64,000 bases of DNA from assembly GCA_045661345.1 (NCBI GenBank), contig JAZRFM010000005.1, positions 62,001-126,000 of the forward strand, given 5' to 3'. Numbering within the stretch: position 1 is the first letter of the stretch; the number at the start of each line of letters is the position of its first letter. The notes under the pieces were generated by a model that worked only from the letters and a program-made list of their open reading frames with translations, searched no databases and was not told the DNA's origin. The position numbers and the translations under genes are program-made. The stretch comes from RUG12461 sp045661345 (lineage in GTDB: Bacteria > Bacillota > Clostridia > Lachnospirales > Lachnospiraceae). Positions 8,974 to 16,447 of this stretch are shown piece by piece.

Positions 8974-9834
8974 TCAGCTCTGGAAAGCGGCATCAAACGC
9001 GCCGTCCCATGCCTTGTCATCCGACTTGAATGTGGATCTGCTGTCCGCCTGCTGGATTCTCAGAGAAACTTCCGCCCGGATGGGATGTCCTTTTTTATTA
9101 AACATCGTATAATTCACGTCCACGCTTGTCAGCATCCCGTGGAAGAACATTTCCGACCAGTAAAAAATGACCTGCTGGGTCCGTACATGCAGGAGCAGCG
9201 CTACCAGAGCTTCCACCTGCGGTCTTACGGTATATCCGTTTTCCTTGAACAGATTGGTGCCGATGGATTTGGCCATCTCGAGACCGGTCCCCACGTTCAG
9301 GGCAACGTCCTGATAACCGAAAGCATCCTGATCATTGATGTCTTCAAAAACCAGTGTCACATTAAAGTAAACCGTGGTAGGCTTGTCAAAGCTTGACAGC
9401 TGTGCCACCGCCTTGTCTCCTGCTCCCTCATAGTTGTAAAAGGAACCGCCGCTGGCCATCAGCCTGATGGAGCTGGGGTTATACTGCACAGTCAGGGATG
9501 TGAAGTCCTTGGTCTGCAATTCCGCCTGCAGGGCTGCGCCCTTTGCCTTGTTCTTTGCGGTATCCGCGATCAGATCCGCACCGGTACCGGTTGCCTGACC
9601 GGCCTTGGATGCCACTTTCTTGAGCATTGAAGATCCGCCGCCCGTCACCAGGGATCGGAGCGCCGCCACATCGTCCACCGTCGTGAGGCCGACCTTGTTC
9701 AGGTCTACGGATTTCCCCTTTTGCGTTTTCTTCCGGACGAAAAGCATCGCCTTCGGAAGCCGCCCCGCATAGGCCGCCGCGATCGCAACCTGTCCGGCAA
9801 ACATGGTACCCTGTAAGATGTCTGTTGTTGCCAT
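8974..9834 (-). CDS. CIS tube-type protein, Afp7-like (paralog 2)
   Basis: 286 residues with the same plan as its downstream neighbour: LTVQYNPSSIRLMASGGSFY at about residues 114-133 and, near the end, VIFYWSEMFFHGMLTSVDVN followed by GHPIRAEVSLRIQQAD. The N-terminal third again holds an Ala-rich helix. Two tandem copies of an Afp7-like gene suggest that two non-identical rings sit between tube and hub, which would help symmetry adaptation. The gene begins 2 bases after the stop of the coiled-coil gene, so the two are translationally coupled. Confidence 0.82.
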   Translation of the reverse strand: MATTDILQGTMFAGQVAIAAAYAGRLPKAMLFVRKKTQKGKSVDLNKVGLTTVDDVAALRSLVTGGGSSMLKKVASKAGQATGTGADLIADTAKNKAKGAALQAELQTKDFTSLTVQYNPSSIRLMASGGSFYNYEGAGDKAVAQLSSFDKPTTVYFNVTLVFEDINDQDAFGYQDVALNVGTGLEMAKSIGTNLFKENGYTVRPQVEALVALLLHVRTQQVIFYWSEMFFHGMLTSVDVNYTMFNKKGHPIRAEVSLRIQQADSRSTFKSDDKAWDGAFDAAFQS

Positions 9835-9836
9835 AA

Positions 9837-12098
9837 TTACAGTCCTCTTCTCCTGCGCTCATTTTGCAGCTGTTTTTCGATCCGCCCGTACACCTTTTCC
9901 GTAATCGTATCCATCTGCCGCCGTACGGTCCGGTTGATCAGCCGCTGGATCTCTTCTTCATTCTGCTCGATCACCTGATTTGTGACCGTATTCGTCGCCG
10001 AAACATTGGTGGTCTCGGTGGTTCTTTCCTCGGAAATATTCCGCTGCACCGTCTCACGGTTTCTGCGGATCTCCTGCCGGATCTCATCCAGATCCTCCTC
10101 CGAAATTTCGTTCTCCACACTCCGGTGGATAAAGGAAATGGTCTCCCGCTCCTCCATCGTCTCGGGGGCGTTTTCCCTCGCCCTGTCCACGCCCCGCCAC
10201 CGTTCGATCACCCGTTCCGTGATCTCCTTCACAATGGCCTCATTTTCGGTTTCGATCCGGGCTCTGTGGATGAGCTCCGCCTCTGTCAAAGCGGCGGTCT
10301 CCCGCTCCCTGCGCTCAATCTGGCGCTCATTGATCTGCCGTATCATCTCACGGGCAGCTTCCTGTTCCCCGCCGGATCCCTCTTTGCCCTGTCCGGCATC
10401 CTCAGCAAGCTGCTGCATCGCCGCAGGCTCTTTCGGTGCCGTCTCGGCGGCTTGCAGGAGTCGCTCCCGCTCGCCCTCCGGTGTCGCCTGATAAATATCG
10501 TAAAACAGCAGGGACTGGTTGTTGACGGAGACAGCCATCCTCCTTCGTTCCTCTTCCGGCGCTTCGATATATTGCCGGATGAGACGGTTTACGATCTGCT
10601 GATCTCTCGGCAGCGCCGCTTCCACGGCTCTTGCCAGTGCTTCCTGCTCCTCCCGTTCTTTTGTGCCTTCCTCGCGGATGCTCTCCAGGAATTGCTCCGG
10701 GTGCTCCAGCGCTTCCAGCGCGTTTCTCTGCATTTCCTCTCTGGTAACGGTTTCCCGCTGCCCCGGCCGGTACTGCTCGATGATCTGCCGGAGGTTCTGC
10801 ATGTATTTTTCGTTCCGGGCGATGTTCTGCTGGTAGGTCTGATACAGCTGCTGGCGGAGATTCTCTTCCCTCCCCTCCAGCGTGGTCTCCGAGGTAACCT
10901 GATCCCCTTCTCTGGTCACATGGGTAAGCCCGGTCTGTACCGTGGTATCGCCCTCCTCCGTCACGGTATCCCCCGATCTGAGGTGAACGTTTTCTGCGGT
11001 GGTCTCGTAGAGATTGCCGCCCACGGATGGCTGGATCCTCGTGTCGGACCATCGTCTCAGATCCAGTATCTGATTTAAAATCGAAAGCTCGTTTCTGCTT
11101 TCCTCCACCTCATTTTCGGTACGGTTTGTGACCTCTCTGAGGTATTGAATATAGGCCGTGTTGTTCTCGATCCTGGAGAGGGTGTTCTCCGCGGACTGGT
11201 AATAGGCCGCGTCCGCCCGGAACCAGTTATCCATTTTGTGGTCAATGTATTCGTAGGAGGCCTGATAAATGTTGTCAAGGAGGTTTAACAGGACTGCCGA
11301 GGTCACCCGCTCACTGACATTCTCCACTGTAATCTCATTTTCTGTCAGATCCGTCCCTTCGTAGACGTTTTCATGCCGGTAGATCAGGGGCTGCTTTTCG
11401 CCGCGGACGTTTTCTCTGAGGCGCTGCAGCAGGATCTCTCTGGAGAGTCTGGTGCTCTCCGACAGCTGGTATTGCTGCTCCGTGATATTGCGCGGATTGT
11501 AGTTCACCGATGCAAAGCTCTGCAGCATCTGGTAGATGGCGCCGGTCTGCAGCCTGGCATTAACCTCCTCGTGGAGGTGCAGCACCTCCTGATTGAGCTC
11601 TGACCTTTCCTCCCGGAGGGTGGTCTCATTCTCCTCCTGATAGGTGGAGACCATGTTTCTCAGCTCTATCATGTTGTTCCAATACAGATTGATGAGTTCG
11701 TTCTGCTCCCTGGTCTCCTGAAATGCCTTTCTGACCTCCCGCATAAATTTGCGGTCATCATGGATCCCGAGCTGATGCAGGATGTTGGAGATATAGACCC
11801 TGTCCTGGTAATGGAGGGATCCGTCCGCCGAGACCAGAATCCGGTTCACCAGATTGTTGATGATCTCCACCTTCTGAATCTGACGGTTTTCGATGTTGGT
11901 CTCATTCGCAAACATCGTGTCCCCGCCTTCCATGAGAAAGATTTCCGGGGGCTGCGTCACGAGATGCAAAAGATCCGTGCTCTCCATATAGTGGCCGATC
12001 TGCTGGTAGTTTCCGCGGATGCGCTCCGTGAAGTTCTCATAGGAACCGCAGAGGTCAGCCTTAACCTTTGTCTGTATCGGTGCTTTGATTTTCAGCAT
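9837..12098 (-). CDS. Large coiled-coil protein, candidate tape measure
   Basis: 753 residues, dominated by charged helices rich in Glu, Arg and Gln from about residue 100 to the end (for example EREEQEALARAVEAALPRD and NEEEIQRLINRTVRRQMDT). It has no signal peptide and no obvious enzyme motif. I do not recognise its family by sequence. It lies between the tube-like gene and the Afp7-like genes, and downstream of the putative frameshifted tail chaperone. In phages this slot holds the tape-measure gene, and no other tape-measure candidate is visible in this window. At about 0.15 nm per helical residue, 753 residues would span roughly 110 nm, which is reasonable for a CIS tail. The role is inference from architecture and position. 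A scaffold function is the main alternative. Confidence 0.6.
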   Translation of the reverse strand: MLKIKAPIQTKVKADLCGSYENFTERIRGNYQQIGHYMESTDLLHLVTQPPEIFLMEGGDTMFANETNIENRQIQKVEIINNLVNRILVSADGSLHYQDRVYISNILHQLGIHDDRKFMREVRKAFQETREQNELINLYWNNMIELRNMVSTYQEENETTLREERSELNQEVLHLHEEVNARLQTGAIYQMLQSFASVNYNPRNITEQQYQLSESTRLSREILLQRLRENVRGEKQPLIYRHENVYEGTDLTENEITVENVSERVTSAVLLNLLDNIYQASYEYIDHKMDNWFRADAAYYQSAENTLSRIENNTAYIQYLREVTNRTENEVEESRNELSILNQILDLRRWSDTRIQPSVGGNLYETTAENVHLRSGDTVTEEGDTTVQTGLTHVTREGDQVTSETTLEGREENLRQQLYQTYQQNIARNEKYMQNLRQIIEQYRPGQRETVTREEMQRNALEALEHPEQFLESIREEGTKEREEQEALARAVEAALPRDQQIVNRLIRQYIEAPEEERRRMAVSVNNQSLLFYDIYQATPEGERERLLQAAETAPKEPAAMQQLAEDAGQGKEGSGGEQEAAREMIRQINERQIERRERETAALTEAELIHRARIETENEAIVKEITERVIERWRGVDRARENAPETMEERETISFIHRSVENEISEEDLDEIRQEIRRNRETVQRNISEERTTETTNVSATNTVTNQVIEQNEEEIQRLINRTVRRQMDTITEKVYGRIEKQLQNERRRRGL

Positions 12099-12138
12099 AG
12101 TTCACGTTTTTCACGTCACCCTTTCTTTCTCCGTCCCA

Positions 12139-12520
12139 TCAGGACATCAGGAAGTCCGCAATATCCTGCGCGCTCCTGGTGGGGGGCCAGAGTCTGGCAT
12201 TCGGCTGCTGCCCGGCATTCGGATTCTTCGCTGCGCTGCTGGTCTCAGGCCACTTTCTGAAGTCCGGTTCCTGTCCCTGTTTGGGCTGTACAGCACTCTG
12301 CTTCTCCGGCCATAGTCTGGTCTCGGGCTTTTGTCCCTGCTTCGGCTTTTCTGCGGAAGAAACCTGGGGCCAGAGTCTGGGTGCCGGGGTCTTTCCTTTC
12401 TTGCCCCGCTCTGCGGCACTCTTTTCCTGCGGCCATATTCTCGGTGCCGGGGTCTTGCCCTCCGGATTGCCGCCGCTGATGGCGCTGGTCTGATCCGGCC
12501 AGAGTCTTGCTTCTGCTTTC
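12139..12520 (-). repeat. Short tandem RLWP repeats in the 842-residue protein
   Basis: Six imperfect coding repeats, each ending in a version of RLWP followed by three variable residues and SA (ARLWPDQTSA, PRIWPQEKSA, PRLWPQVSSA, TRLWPEKQSA, FRKWPETSSA, ARLWPPTRSA). The period is about 60-70 bases. The conserved Trp-Pro at a fixed spacing suggests a repeated binding site and not a random low-complexity tail. Confidence 0.85.
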
Positions 12521-14667
12521 TGTCCGGCAGGCCGTTTTGCGTAATATCCCTTCTTGGCCTTGCCTGTCATCTCCGTCTTCGAGGGCTCCGTATACCCCGA
12601 ACGGGACATGCGGGAAGCGGTTCCCGCACCGGCCTTGGAGGCCTTCGAGAATTTCCATTTTCTGGCCTTCGGCTGACTGGGGGCGGGGGAGGTAATGGGG
12701 CTCTTTAAGGAGGCACGGTCTTCCATATCGCCCTTTCTAAGCTCTTTTTCGGGGCGGGTCGCAATGGCACCCTCTGTGCGGAAGTCGCCGGAATAATTCC
12801 AGAGGGAAGCGCCCTTTTCCATCTGCTCTTTGCTCAGCTCGGTCCTGCCGATGCCGGAGGTCTCGGAGCTGCCGTCCTCCGCGGTGGTGGCAGCCGCGTT
12901 CTGACGGCTGCGCTGCCCCGTGCCGTCCTTGGTTTGATTATCAAACTTCCAGAGATTCGCGCGTTTCTCCAGATCTTTCTTTTTCTCTTCTACGGAACCG
13001 ACGCCTGTGGAGATCTCCACGCCGCCATCACCGGTGGTCACTTTGGCGTTCATGGCACTCCTGACGCCATTGCCCTCCTTCGTATACTGGTCAGTCAGCT
13101 TCCAGAGCTTCACAGCTTGCTCCATCTCCGCTTTCCGCAGCTCTACCCGGCCGATGCCGTTAATGACATCCTTGCCGGCTTTGTCTTTTCCTTTGGAGGC
13201 ATTCTGCACATGGCGCTTTCCGTTGCCGTCCATGGGCGGATTCACGGAATCCGTGGCCTGCTTGTCAAACTCCCACATCGTGACCTGGGAAAGGTCGTTC
13301 TTGGACTTCTCATCCTTCCTTGCGGAAACGACGCCGTTGCCCTTTACTTCGTTCTTGGATTCACCGAACTTGAAGAGATGGTCATTTGCCAGCTTCTCCA
13401 TCTCCGCCTTGGTGGATTCCTTCTGGCCCACACCTGCTGTCGCATCCTGTGAATCCGTTCCCACAGCCTTCTGACGGTTCATCCGGGAGGAATCTCCCAT
13501 GCCGTCCTTACTCAGCTTATCAAACGCCCATCTCTTGCGCCTTCCTTCCATATCCGGCTTCGAAAGCTCCGGTTTGCCGATCCCGGTAGAGGTGGGATTC
13601 CCGTTCTCGTCCTTGCTGGTCCTGAAATTCTGGGAAGCAAGCACACCGTTCCCCACCACCGCGCTCGCGTCAGATCCGAATCTAAAGAGCCGGTTCGCTG
13701 CCGTCGCTTCCATCTCCGCCTTGGAAAGCTGCGGACGTCCAAGACCCGTATTGACGGGGTTGCCGTTTCCATCCGTCACCGGATTACCGTCGGCATCTCT
13801 GGAAAGCTGTGCATTCTGTACGTGACGGACACCGTTGCCTTCCACGGTGGCAGCTGTCCCCTCTCCGTTCAGCGAGAACTGCCAGAGAGACTTCCTGGAT
13901 TCCATGGTGCCCTTGTCCGGCTCGAGCCTGCCAAGACCGGCCGTGGCGGTGATTTCGTTCCCGTTCGCATCCTTGGTCTTGATGTTTGTGGCATTCTGAC
14001 GGCTGTCAGTACTTGGTATTGTCTTCCCCTCCGGATCCTTATAGGTTCCTCCGGGAACCTTCCAAAGACGGATTCTATCCTCCATTTCGGGTCTGTGCAA
14101 TTGCTGAATGCCCTTCATATCCGCATATTGATTTGTTTTCTTCACAAAATCATAGGGTATCTCGGAATCATTTAGATCCGAGCTGCTGGAAAGGCAGAAC
14201 ATCATATTATAGCCGATGGTGACGGTCTCGGTAAGGAGTGCCGCACGCTCGCTGTCCAGAGCACCCCACTCCACGTTCAATACCTGCGCACCGGTAAACA
14301 CGTACCAGCGTGCTGCATCGGTCATGCTGAGATCATTTCCGTTTGCTCTTCCCACATACAAAATCAGGGGCAGGGTCATCTTGGAGCCCACAGCCAGCGG
14401 ATCATCAATCGTGGTATGTACATAACGTTCCACCACCAGCTCATAGGGCTGGCTGATGGGTTTGCGCTTAATATGTACATAGTCATTCAAGCCCCCCTCC
14501 TGGATCGGCTCGTATTCATACTTACGCGCAATCGGGCGGACGGACTTCAGCGGCACATCAAAAACCCCGTTTACCTTTAACTGGAACCGGTATCCGGGGA
14601 TGACATTATGGCTCCCCATTGATTCGGTGGCTACCGTGGTGCTTTTGCTCTGGTCTTTGTCTGCCAT
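12139..14667 (-). CDS. Tube-like (gp19/Afp5-type) protein with a 650-residue repeat tail
   Basis: 842 residues. Residues about 20-185 resemble a CIS inner-tube protein of the gp19 group (PGYRFQLKVNGVFDVPLKSV, SQPYELVVERYVHT, DSERAALLTETVTIGYNMMF). From about residue 190 to 660 the chain is made of about ten degenerate repeats with the pattern G-x-G-R-x-E-L-S-K-x-x-M-E followed by L-W-K-F, then G-x-G-x-R-x-x-Q-N-A. The last 120 residues switch to six short repeats centred on RLWP-x-x-x-SA, spaced about 20 residues. No signal peptide is present. A tube-initiator-like head fused to so long a repeat tail is not something I know from Afp or PVC. The tail may line or fill the lumen, or bind cargo or the tape measure. 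The head assignment is fairly firm. The tail's function is unknown. Confidence 0.78.
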   Translation of the reverse strand: MADKDQSKSTTVATESMGSHNVIPGYRFQLKVNGVFDVPLKSVRPIARKYEYEPIQEGGLNDYVHIKRKPISQPYELVVERYVHTTIDDPLAVGSKMTLPLILYVGRANGNDLSMTDAARWYVFTGAQVLNVEWGALDSERAALLTETVTIGYNMMFCLSSSSDLNDSEIPYDFVKKTNQYADMKGIQQLHRPEMEDRIRLWKVPGGTYKDPEGKTIPSTDSRQNATNIKTKDANGNEITATAGLGRLEPDKGTMESRKSLWQFSLNGEGTAATVEGNGVRHVQNAQLSRDADGNPVTDGNGNPVNTGLGRPQLSKAEMEATAANRLFRFGSDASAVVGNGVLASQNFRTSKDENGNPTSTGIGKPELSKPDMEGRRKRWAFDKLSKDGMGDSSRMNRQKAVGTDSQDATAGVGQKESTKAEMEKLANDHLFKFGESKNEVKGNGVVSARKDEKSKNDLSQVTMWEFDKQATDSVNPPMDGNGKRHVQNASKGKDKAGKDVINGIGRVELRKAEMEQAVKLWKLTDQYTKEGNGVRSAMNAKVTTGDGGVEISTGVGSVEEKKKDLEKRANLWKFDNQTKDGTGQRSRQNAAATTAEDGSSETSGIGRTELSKEQMEKGASLWNYSGDFRTEGAIATRPEKELRKGDMEDRASLKSPITSPAPSQPKARKWKFSKASKAGAGTASRMSRSGYTEPSKTEMTGKAKKGYYAKRPAGQKAEARLWPDQTSAISGGNPEGKTPAPRIWPQEKSAAERGKKGKTPAPRLWPQVSSAEKPKQGQKPETRLWPEKQSAVQPKQGQEPDFRKWPETSSAAKNPNAGQQPNARLWPPTRSAQDIADFLMS

Positions 14668-14736
14668 AGCTTTATCCTCTTACTCTCAAACACTACAGGT
14701 TCTGTTTGCTCCTGTCCGGAGACTTTCCTCACCTTT

Positions 14737-14976
14737 TCAGTAAAAACTTGAAGTCGGTTTCATTTCCAGAATGCTCTTTTCCCGTTTATTTTCCGAGGGG
14801 TTCAGGCTTGCATTGATGGAGCTGATCTCACTGCACCACCTTCGCCTCGTCGCATGATCCATGGAAAGGACTTCCTTCTCGCTCCAGTGGAAGTAGTAGG
14901 AGATAAAACTCATCTCCTTGAACAGCTCATCCTGCGGATAGAGCTTTATCCCTCGTTTGTAAAATTTAGCGGAATG
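14737..14976 (-). CDS. DUF6760-like ORF in the -1 frame, probably expressed by frameshift
   Basis: The frame is open from 14976 to the TGA at 14739-14737. It encodes YPQDELFKEMSFISYYFHWS followed by a conserved RRRW and EIS segment, which matches the small eCIS protein family DUF6760 (known pattern YP-x-x-x-L-x-E-x-x-F-I-x-Y-x-F-H-W). There is no ATG, GTG or TTG before the conserved YP. The only ATG in the core (14913) would cut off its first part and has no properly spaced ribosome site. The frame is -1 relative to the upstream 120-residue protein and overlaps its end by about 30 bases, where a slippery heptamer sits. Expression as a 190-residue fusion is the simplest reading. An ATA start overlapping the TAA stop is the alternative. 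Confidence 0.75.
   Translation of the reverse strand, partial: HSAKFYKRGIKLYPQDELFKEMSFISYYFHWSEKEVLSMDHATRRRWCSEISSINASLNPSENKREKSILEMKPTSSFY
14924..14967 (-). promoter_or_regulatory. Putative -1 programmed frameshift signal
   Basis: On the coding strand the zero-frame codons CTA AAT TTT ACA contain the canonical X-XXY-YYZ heptamer A-AAT-TTT at 14967-14961. Downstream, AGCTC-T-ATCC / GGAT-GAGCT can form a nine-pair stem with one bulge and a GCA loop (14945-14924), starting 15 bases after the heptamer. A competing stem GGATA/TATCC starts nine bases after it. The zero-frame stop TAA is at 14948-14946, and the -1 frame is closed by TGA just upstream of the overlap. The slip therefore has to occur within about 30 bases, and the heptamer lies inside that window. 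Confidence 0.6.
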
Positions 14977-15308
14977 TCATGCTCCTTTCCGCAGTCGGGA
15001 CAAACAAAGTGAATCGTAGGTGGCTCAATATCATTGATCCGCTGATACATATCCTGCAAAAATGCCAGATCCGCCGTAAACAGCTTCTCAATCGTGGCCG
15101 GTGCGATAATATTCACACCCTCGATCTCCGTGATCACCTCTGCCAGCAGCACGATGGTCAGATAAGCCGGATTGCTCATGACCCGGGGATCCCGCTGGGC
15201 TCTCATCTCATCCCCCGCCGTGGCCAGCCGCATCCTGCCGTTCCTGTGCAGCTGTCCCGAGGTATCCAGATACCCCTTCGGCAAAGTAAATTCAAATTCG
15301 GTTTCCAT
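14946..15308 (-). CDS. Tail-assembly (chaperone-like) protein of the CIS
   Basis: 120 residues beginning METEFEFTLPKGYLD. The stretch RMRLATAGDEMRAQRDPRV followed by ITEIEGV and an LFTADLAFLQDMYQRIND helix is typical of small myophage/eCIS tail-assembly proteins that follow the tube gene and bind tape-measure proteins. The C-terminus carries a CPDCGKEH motif, a possible half zinc site. Its last codons contain a slippery heptamer, and its stop overlaps the -1 ORF encoding a DUF6760-like domain. This recalls the G/GT chaperone pair of lambda-like tails. The role in tail-length control or assembly is inferred from family and position. Confidence 0.75.
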   Translation of the reverse strand: METEFEFTLPKGYLDTSGQLHRNGRMRLATAGDEMRAQRDPRVMSNPAYLTIVLLAEVITEIEGVNIIAPATIEKLFTADLAFLQDMYQRINDIEPPTIHFVCPDCGKEHDIPLNFTNEG

Positions 15309-15361
15309 ATGTCTAAACTCCTTTCCTGGTCGTCTCTGCTTCTACCTACTCTCGCTACTCG

Positions 15362-15540
15362 CGGCGGATGGGTGGCAGCCCAACGGCAGACCGCTGCCTC
15401 CTTGCTTTTGTGCTCCGCCCTATCGTGCCGTCCTCCGCGAAACGCGCTGCGCTTGGACGTCGCTCCGGCCGGCACGGCATCCGCACAAAATCTGCGTCGG
15501 CCACGCGAATGTCTGCCCTTGCGCTGCCACCCATCCCCCG
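15362..15540. repeat. Large imperfect inverted repeat (about 180 bases)
   Basis: The outer arms GGATGGGTGGCAGC (15366-15379) and GCTGCCACCCATCC (15523-15536) are perfect complements. Inside them GGCAGAC pairs with GTCTGCC, TTTTGTGC with GCACAAAA, and CGTGCCG with CGGCACG, separated by internal loops. The whole segment can fold into one long hairpin. It lies in a 528-base stretch (15309-15836) without a convincing gene, between the tail-assembly and tube genes. A small mobile hairpin (MITE-like) or a structured untranslated RNA are both possible. Confidence 0.8.
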
Positions 15541-15624
15541 CTCGGGGTAATGATGGGGAGCATCGGTTAATTACTGGCACTGCTTCCGAGTCGTCGGGGC
15601 TTATATGTGTGCAATGATTGCTTT

Positions 15625-15731
15625 TTGCGATATGGAGACGAAATCCATCGTCTACGAAGACTTAGTCTCGACGGCTCTCCGGAGAGGCTTAGTCTTCGTT
15701 TACGATGAGTTCGTCGCAATTCTCATCGCAA
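15625..15731. repeat. Second large inverted repeat (about 107 bases)
   Basis: The left arm starts at 15637 with GACGAAATCCATCGTCTACG and continues AAGACTTAGTCT. It pairs with the right arm ending TTCGTC at 15715 over about 31 positions with few mismatches. An outer TTGCGAT (15625-15631) / ATCGCAA (15725-15731) pair extends it. No coding frame explains the symmetry. Together with the hairpin at 15362-15540 and the terminator downstream, it makes the leader of the baseplate genes unusually structured. Confidence 0.8.
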
Positions 15732-15780
15732 TGGAAGAAATAGCACAGGTACAAAACAACCCGACAACGAGTGTGATTGT

Positions 15781-15829
15781 AAAAACACGGAATCCCGAGG
15801 GGGCAAATCGCCCCTCGGGTATTCGGTGT
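15781..15829 (-). terminator. Intrinsic terminator after the tube gene
   Basis: On the minus strand a long stem pairs ACAC-C-GAAT-A-CCCGAGGGG with CCCCTCGGG-ATTC-C-GTGT (15829-15785) and runs straight into TTTTT (15785-15781). It begins eight bases after the tube stop codon. It would end most transcripts after the sheath and tube genes, whose products are needed in hundreds of copies, and let only a fraction read into the low-copy assembly and baseplate genes. Confidence 0.85.
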
Positions 15830-15836
15830 CTGAAGA

Positions 15837-16361
15837 CTAGTTCGGAATTACCAACTCTTCGTAGGCAATTTCAACTGCCTCAATGGCTACGTCAGATGTC
15901 TTCGCATCAAGCTCGGGTCCGGTGTATTTCGCAACCCATGCGTTGGTCAGAAGCCATACTCTCTCACCGGTGATAGCGGTGGAGAACTGCTGCGGAGCGC
16001 CGCCGTTGATGTCGATGAGCTCGATCTCCACGTTGTTGCGCGGGATCTGGCCTCTCATCTCGGATACACACTCCTGAATCCACGTCTTGAATGCGGAATC
16101 GAGGGTGTAGCCCACACGCAGTGTGACGTTTCCGTGCTTGACGAGTCCGGGGATTTTCACCGGTGCAAGGGAGTGAGCGTTGCCCTGACGGAACTCGATC
16201 ACATCCACGGTTGCATCGATACCGGTTACCTGGCTGAACGCCGCGGTCGCATCTACGTTTGCAACCCTTACCCGGAAGTTCATCTTAGTTAACGGATATG
16301 CTAATCCTTTACTGTTGGCGTAAGGTCCATTGGTGCCAGCTGCTGCTGTTGCATCTGCCAT
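15837..16361 (-). CDS. CIS inner tube protein (gp19/Afp1-like)
   Basis: 174 residues. The body KMNFRVRVANVDATAAFSQV, VDVIEFRQGN, KIPGLVKHGNVTLRVGYTLD and NVEIELIDINGGAPQQF matches the phage gp19/T6SS-Hcp-like tube family of eCIS. The length and the conserved 'f-r-v-x-i' start of the beta barrel fit Afp1/Pvc1. It follows the sheath gene and is followed by a strong terminator. Hexamers of this protein stack into the needle that the sheath drives outward. The start ATG at 16361 has a strong AAAGGAGGAAAC ribosome site, consistent with high expression. Confidence 0.95.
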   Translation of the reverse strand: MADATAAAGTNGPYANSKGLAYPLTKMNFRVRVANVDATAAFSQVTGIDATVDVIEFRQGNAHSLAPVKIPGLVKHGNVTLRVGYTLDSAFKTWIQECVSEMRGQIPRNNVEIELIDINGGAPQQFSTAITGERVWLLTNAWVAKYTGPELDAKTSDVAIEAVEIAYEELVIPN

Positions 16362-16429
16362 GTTATGTTTCCTCCTTTTTTACTTGATAGGCACATCCGG
16401 GATCAGCTTATGTCTCCCTTCTGTGCGAT

Positions 16430-16444
16430 GCACTTAGCAAGTGC
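16430..16444. repeat. Small hairpin behind the sheath gene
   Basis: GCACTT-AGC-AAGTGC forms a six-pair stem with a three-base loop right at the sheath stop codon. No T tract follows on the minus strand, so it is more likely an RNA-stabilising 3' hairpin for the sheath message than a terminator. Confidence 0.5.
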
Positions 16445-16447
16445 GCT

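Noticed and set aside
15172..15580. Overlapping frames of 125-132 codons within the structured gap
   Set aside because: Their translations follow the inverted repeat, are Arg/Pro-rich with no motif, and lack suitable ribosome sites.
15362..15731. CRISPR array or integron attC sites
   Set aside because: No regular spacer-repeat units occur and the palindromes lack attC core sites; they are two unrelated long hairpins.
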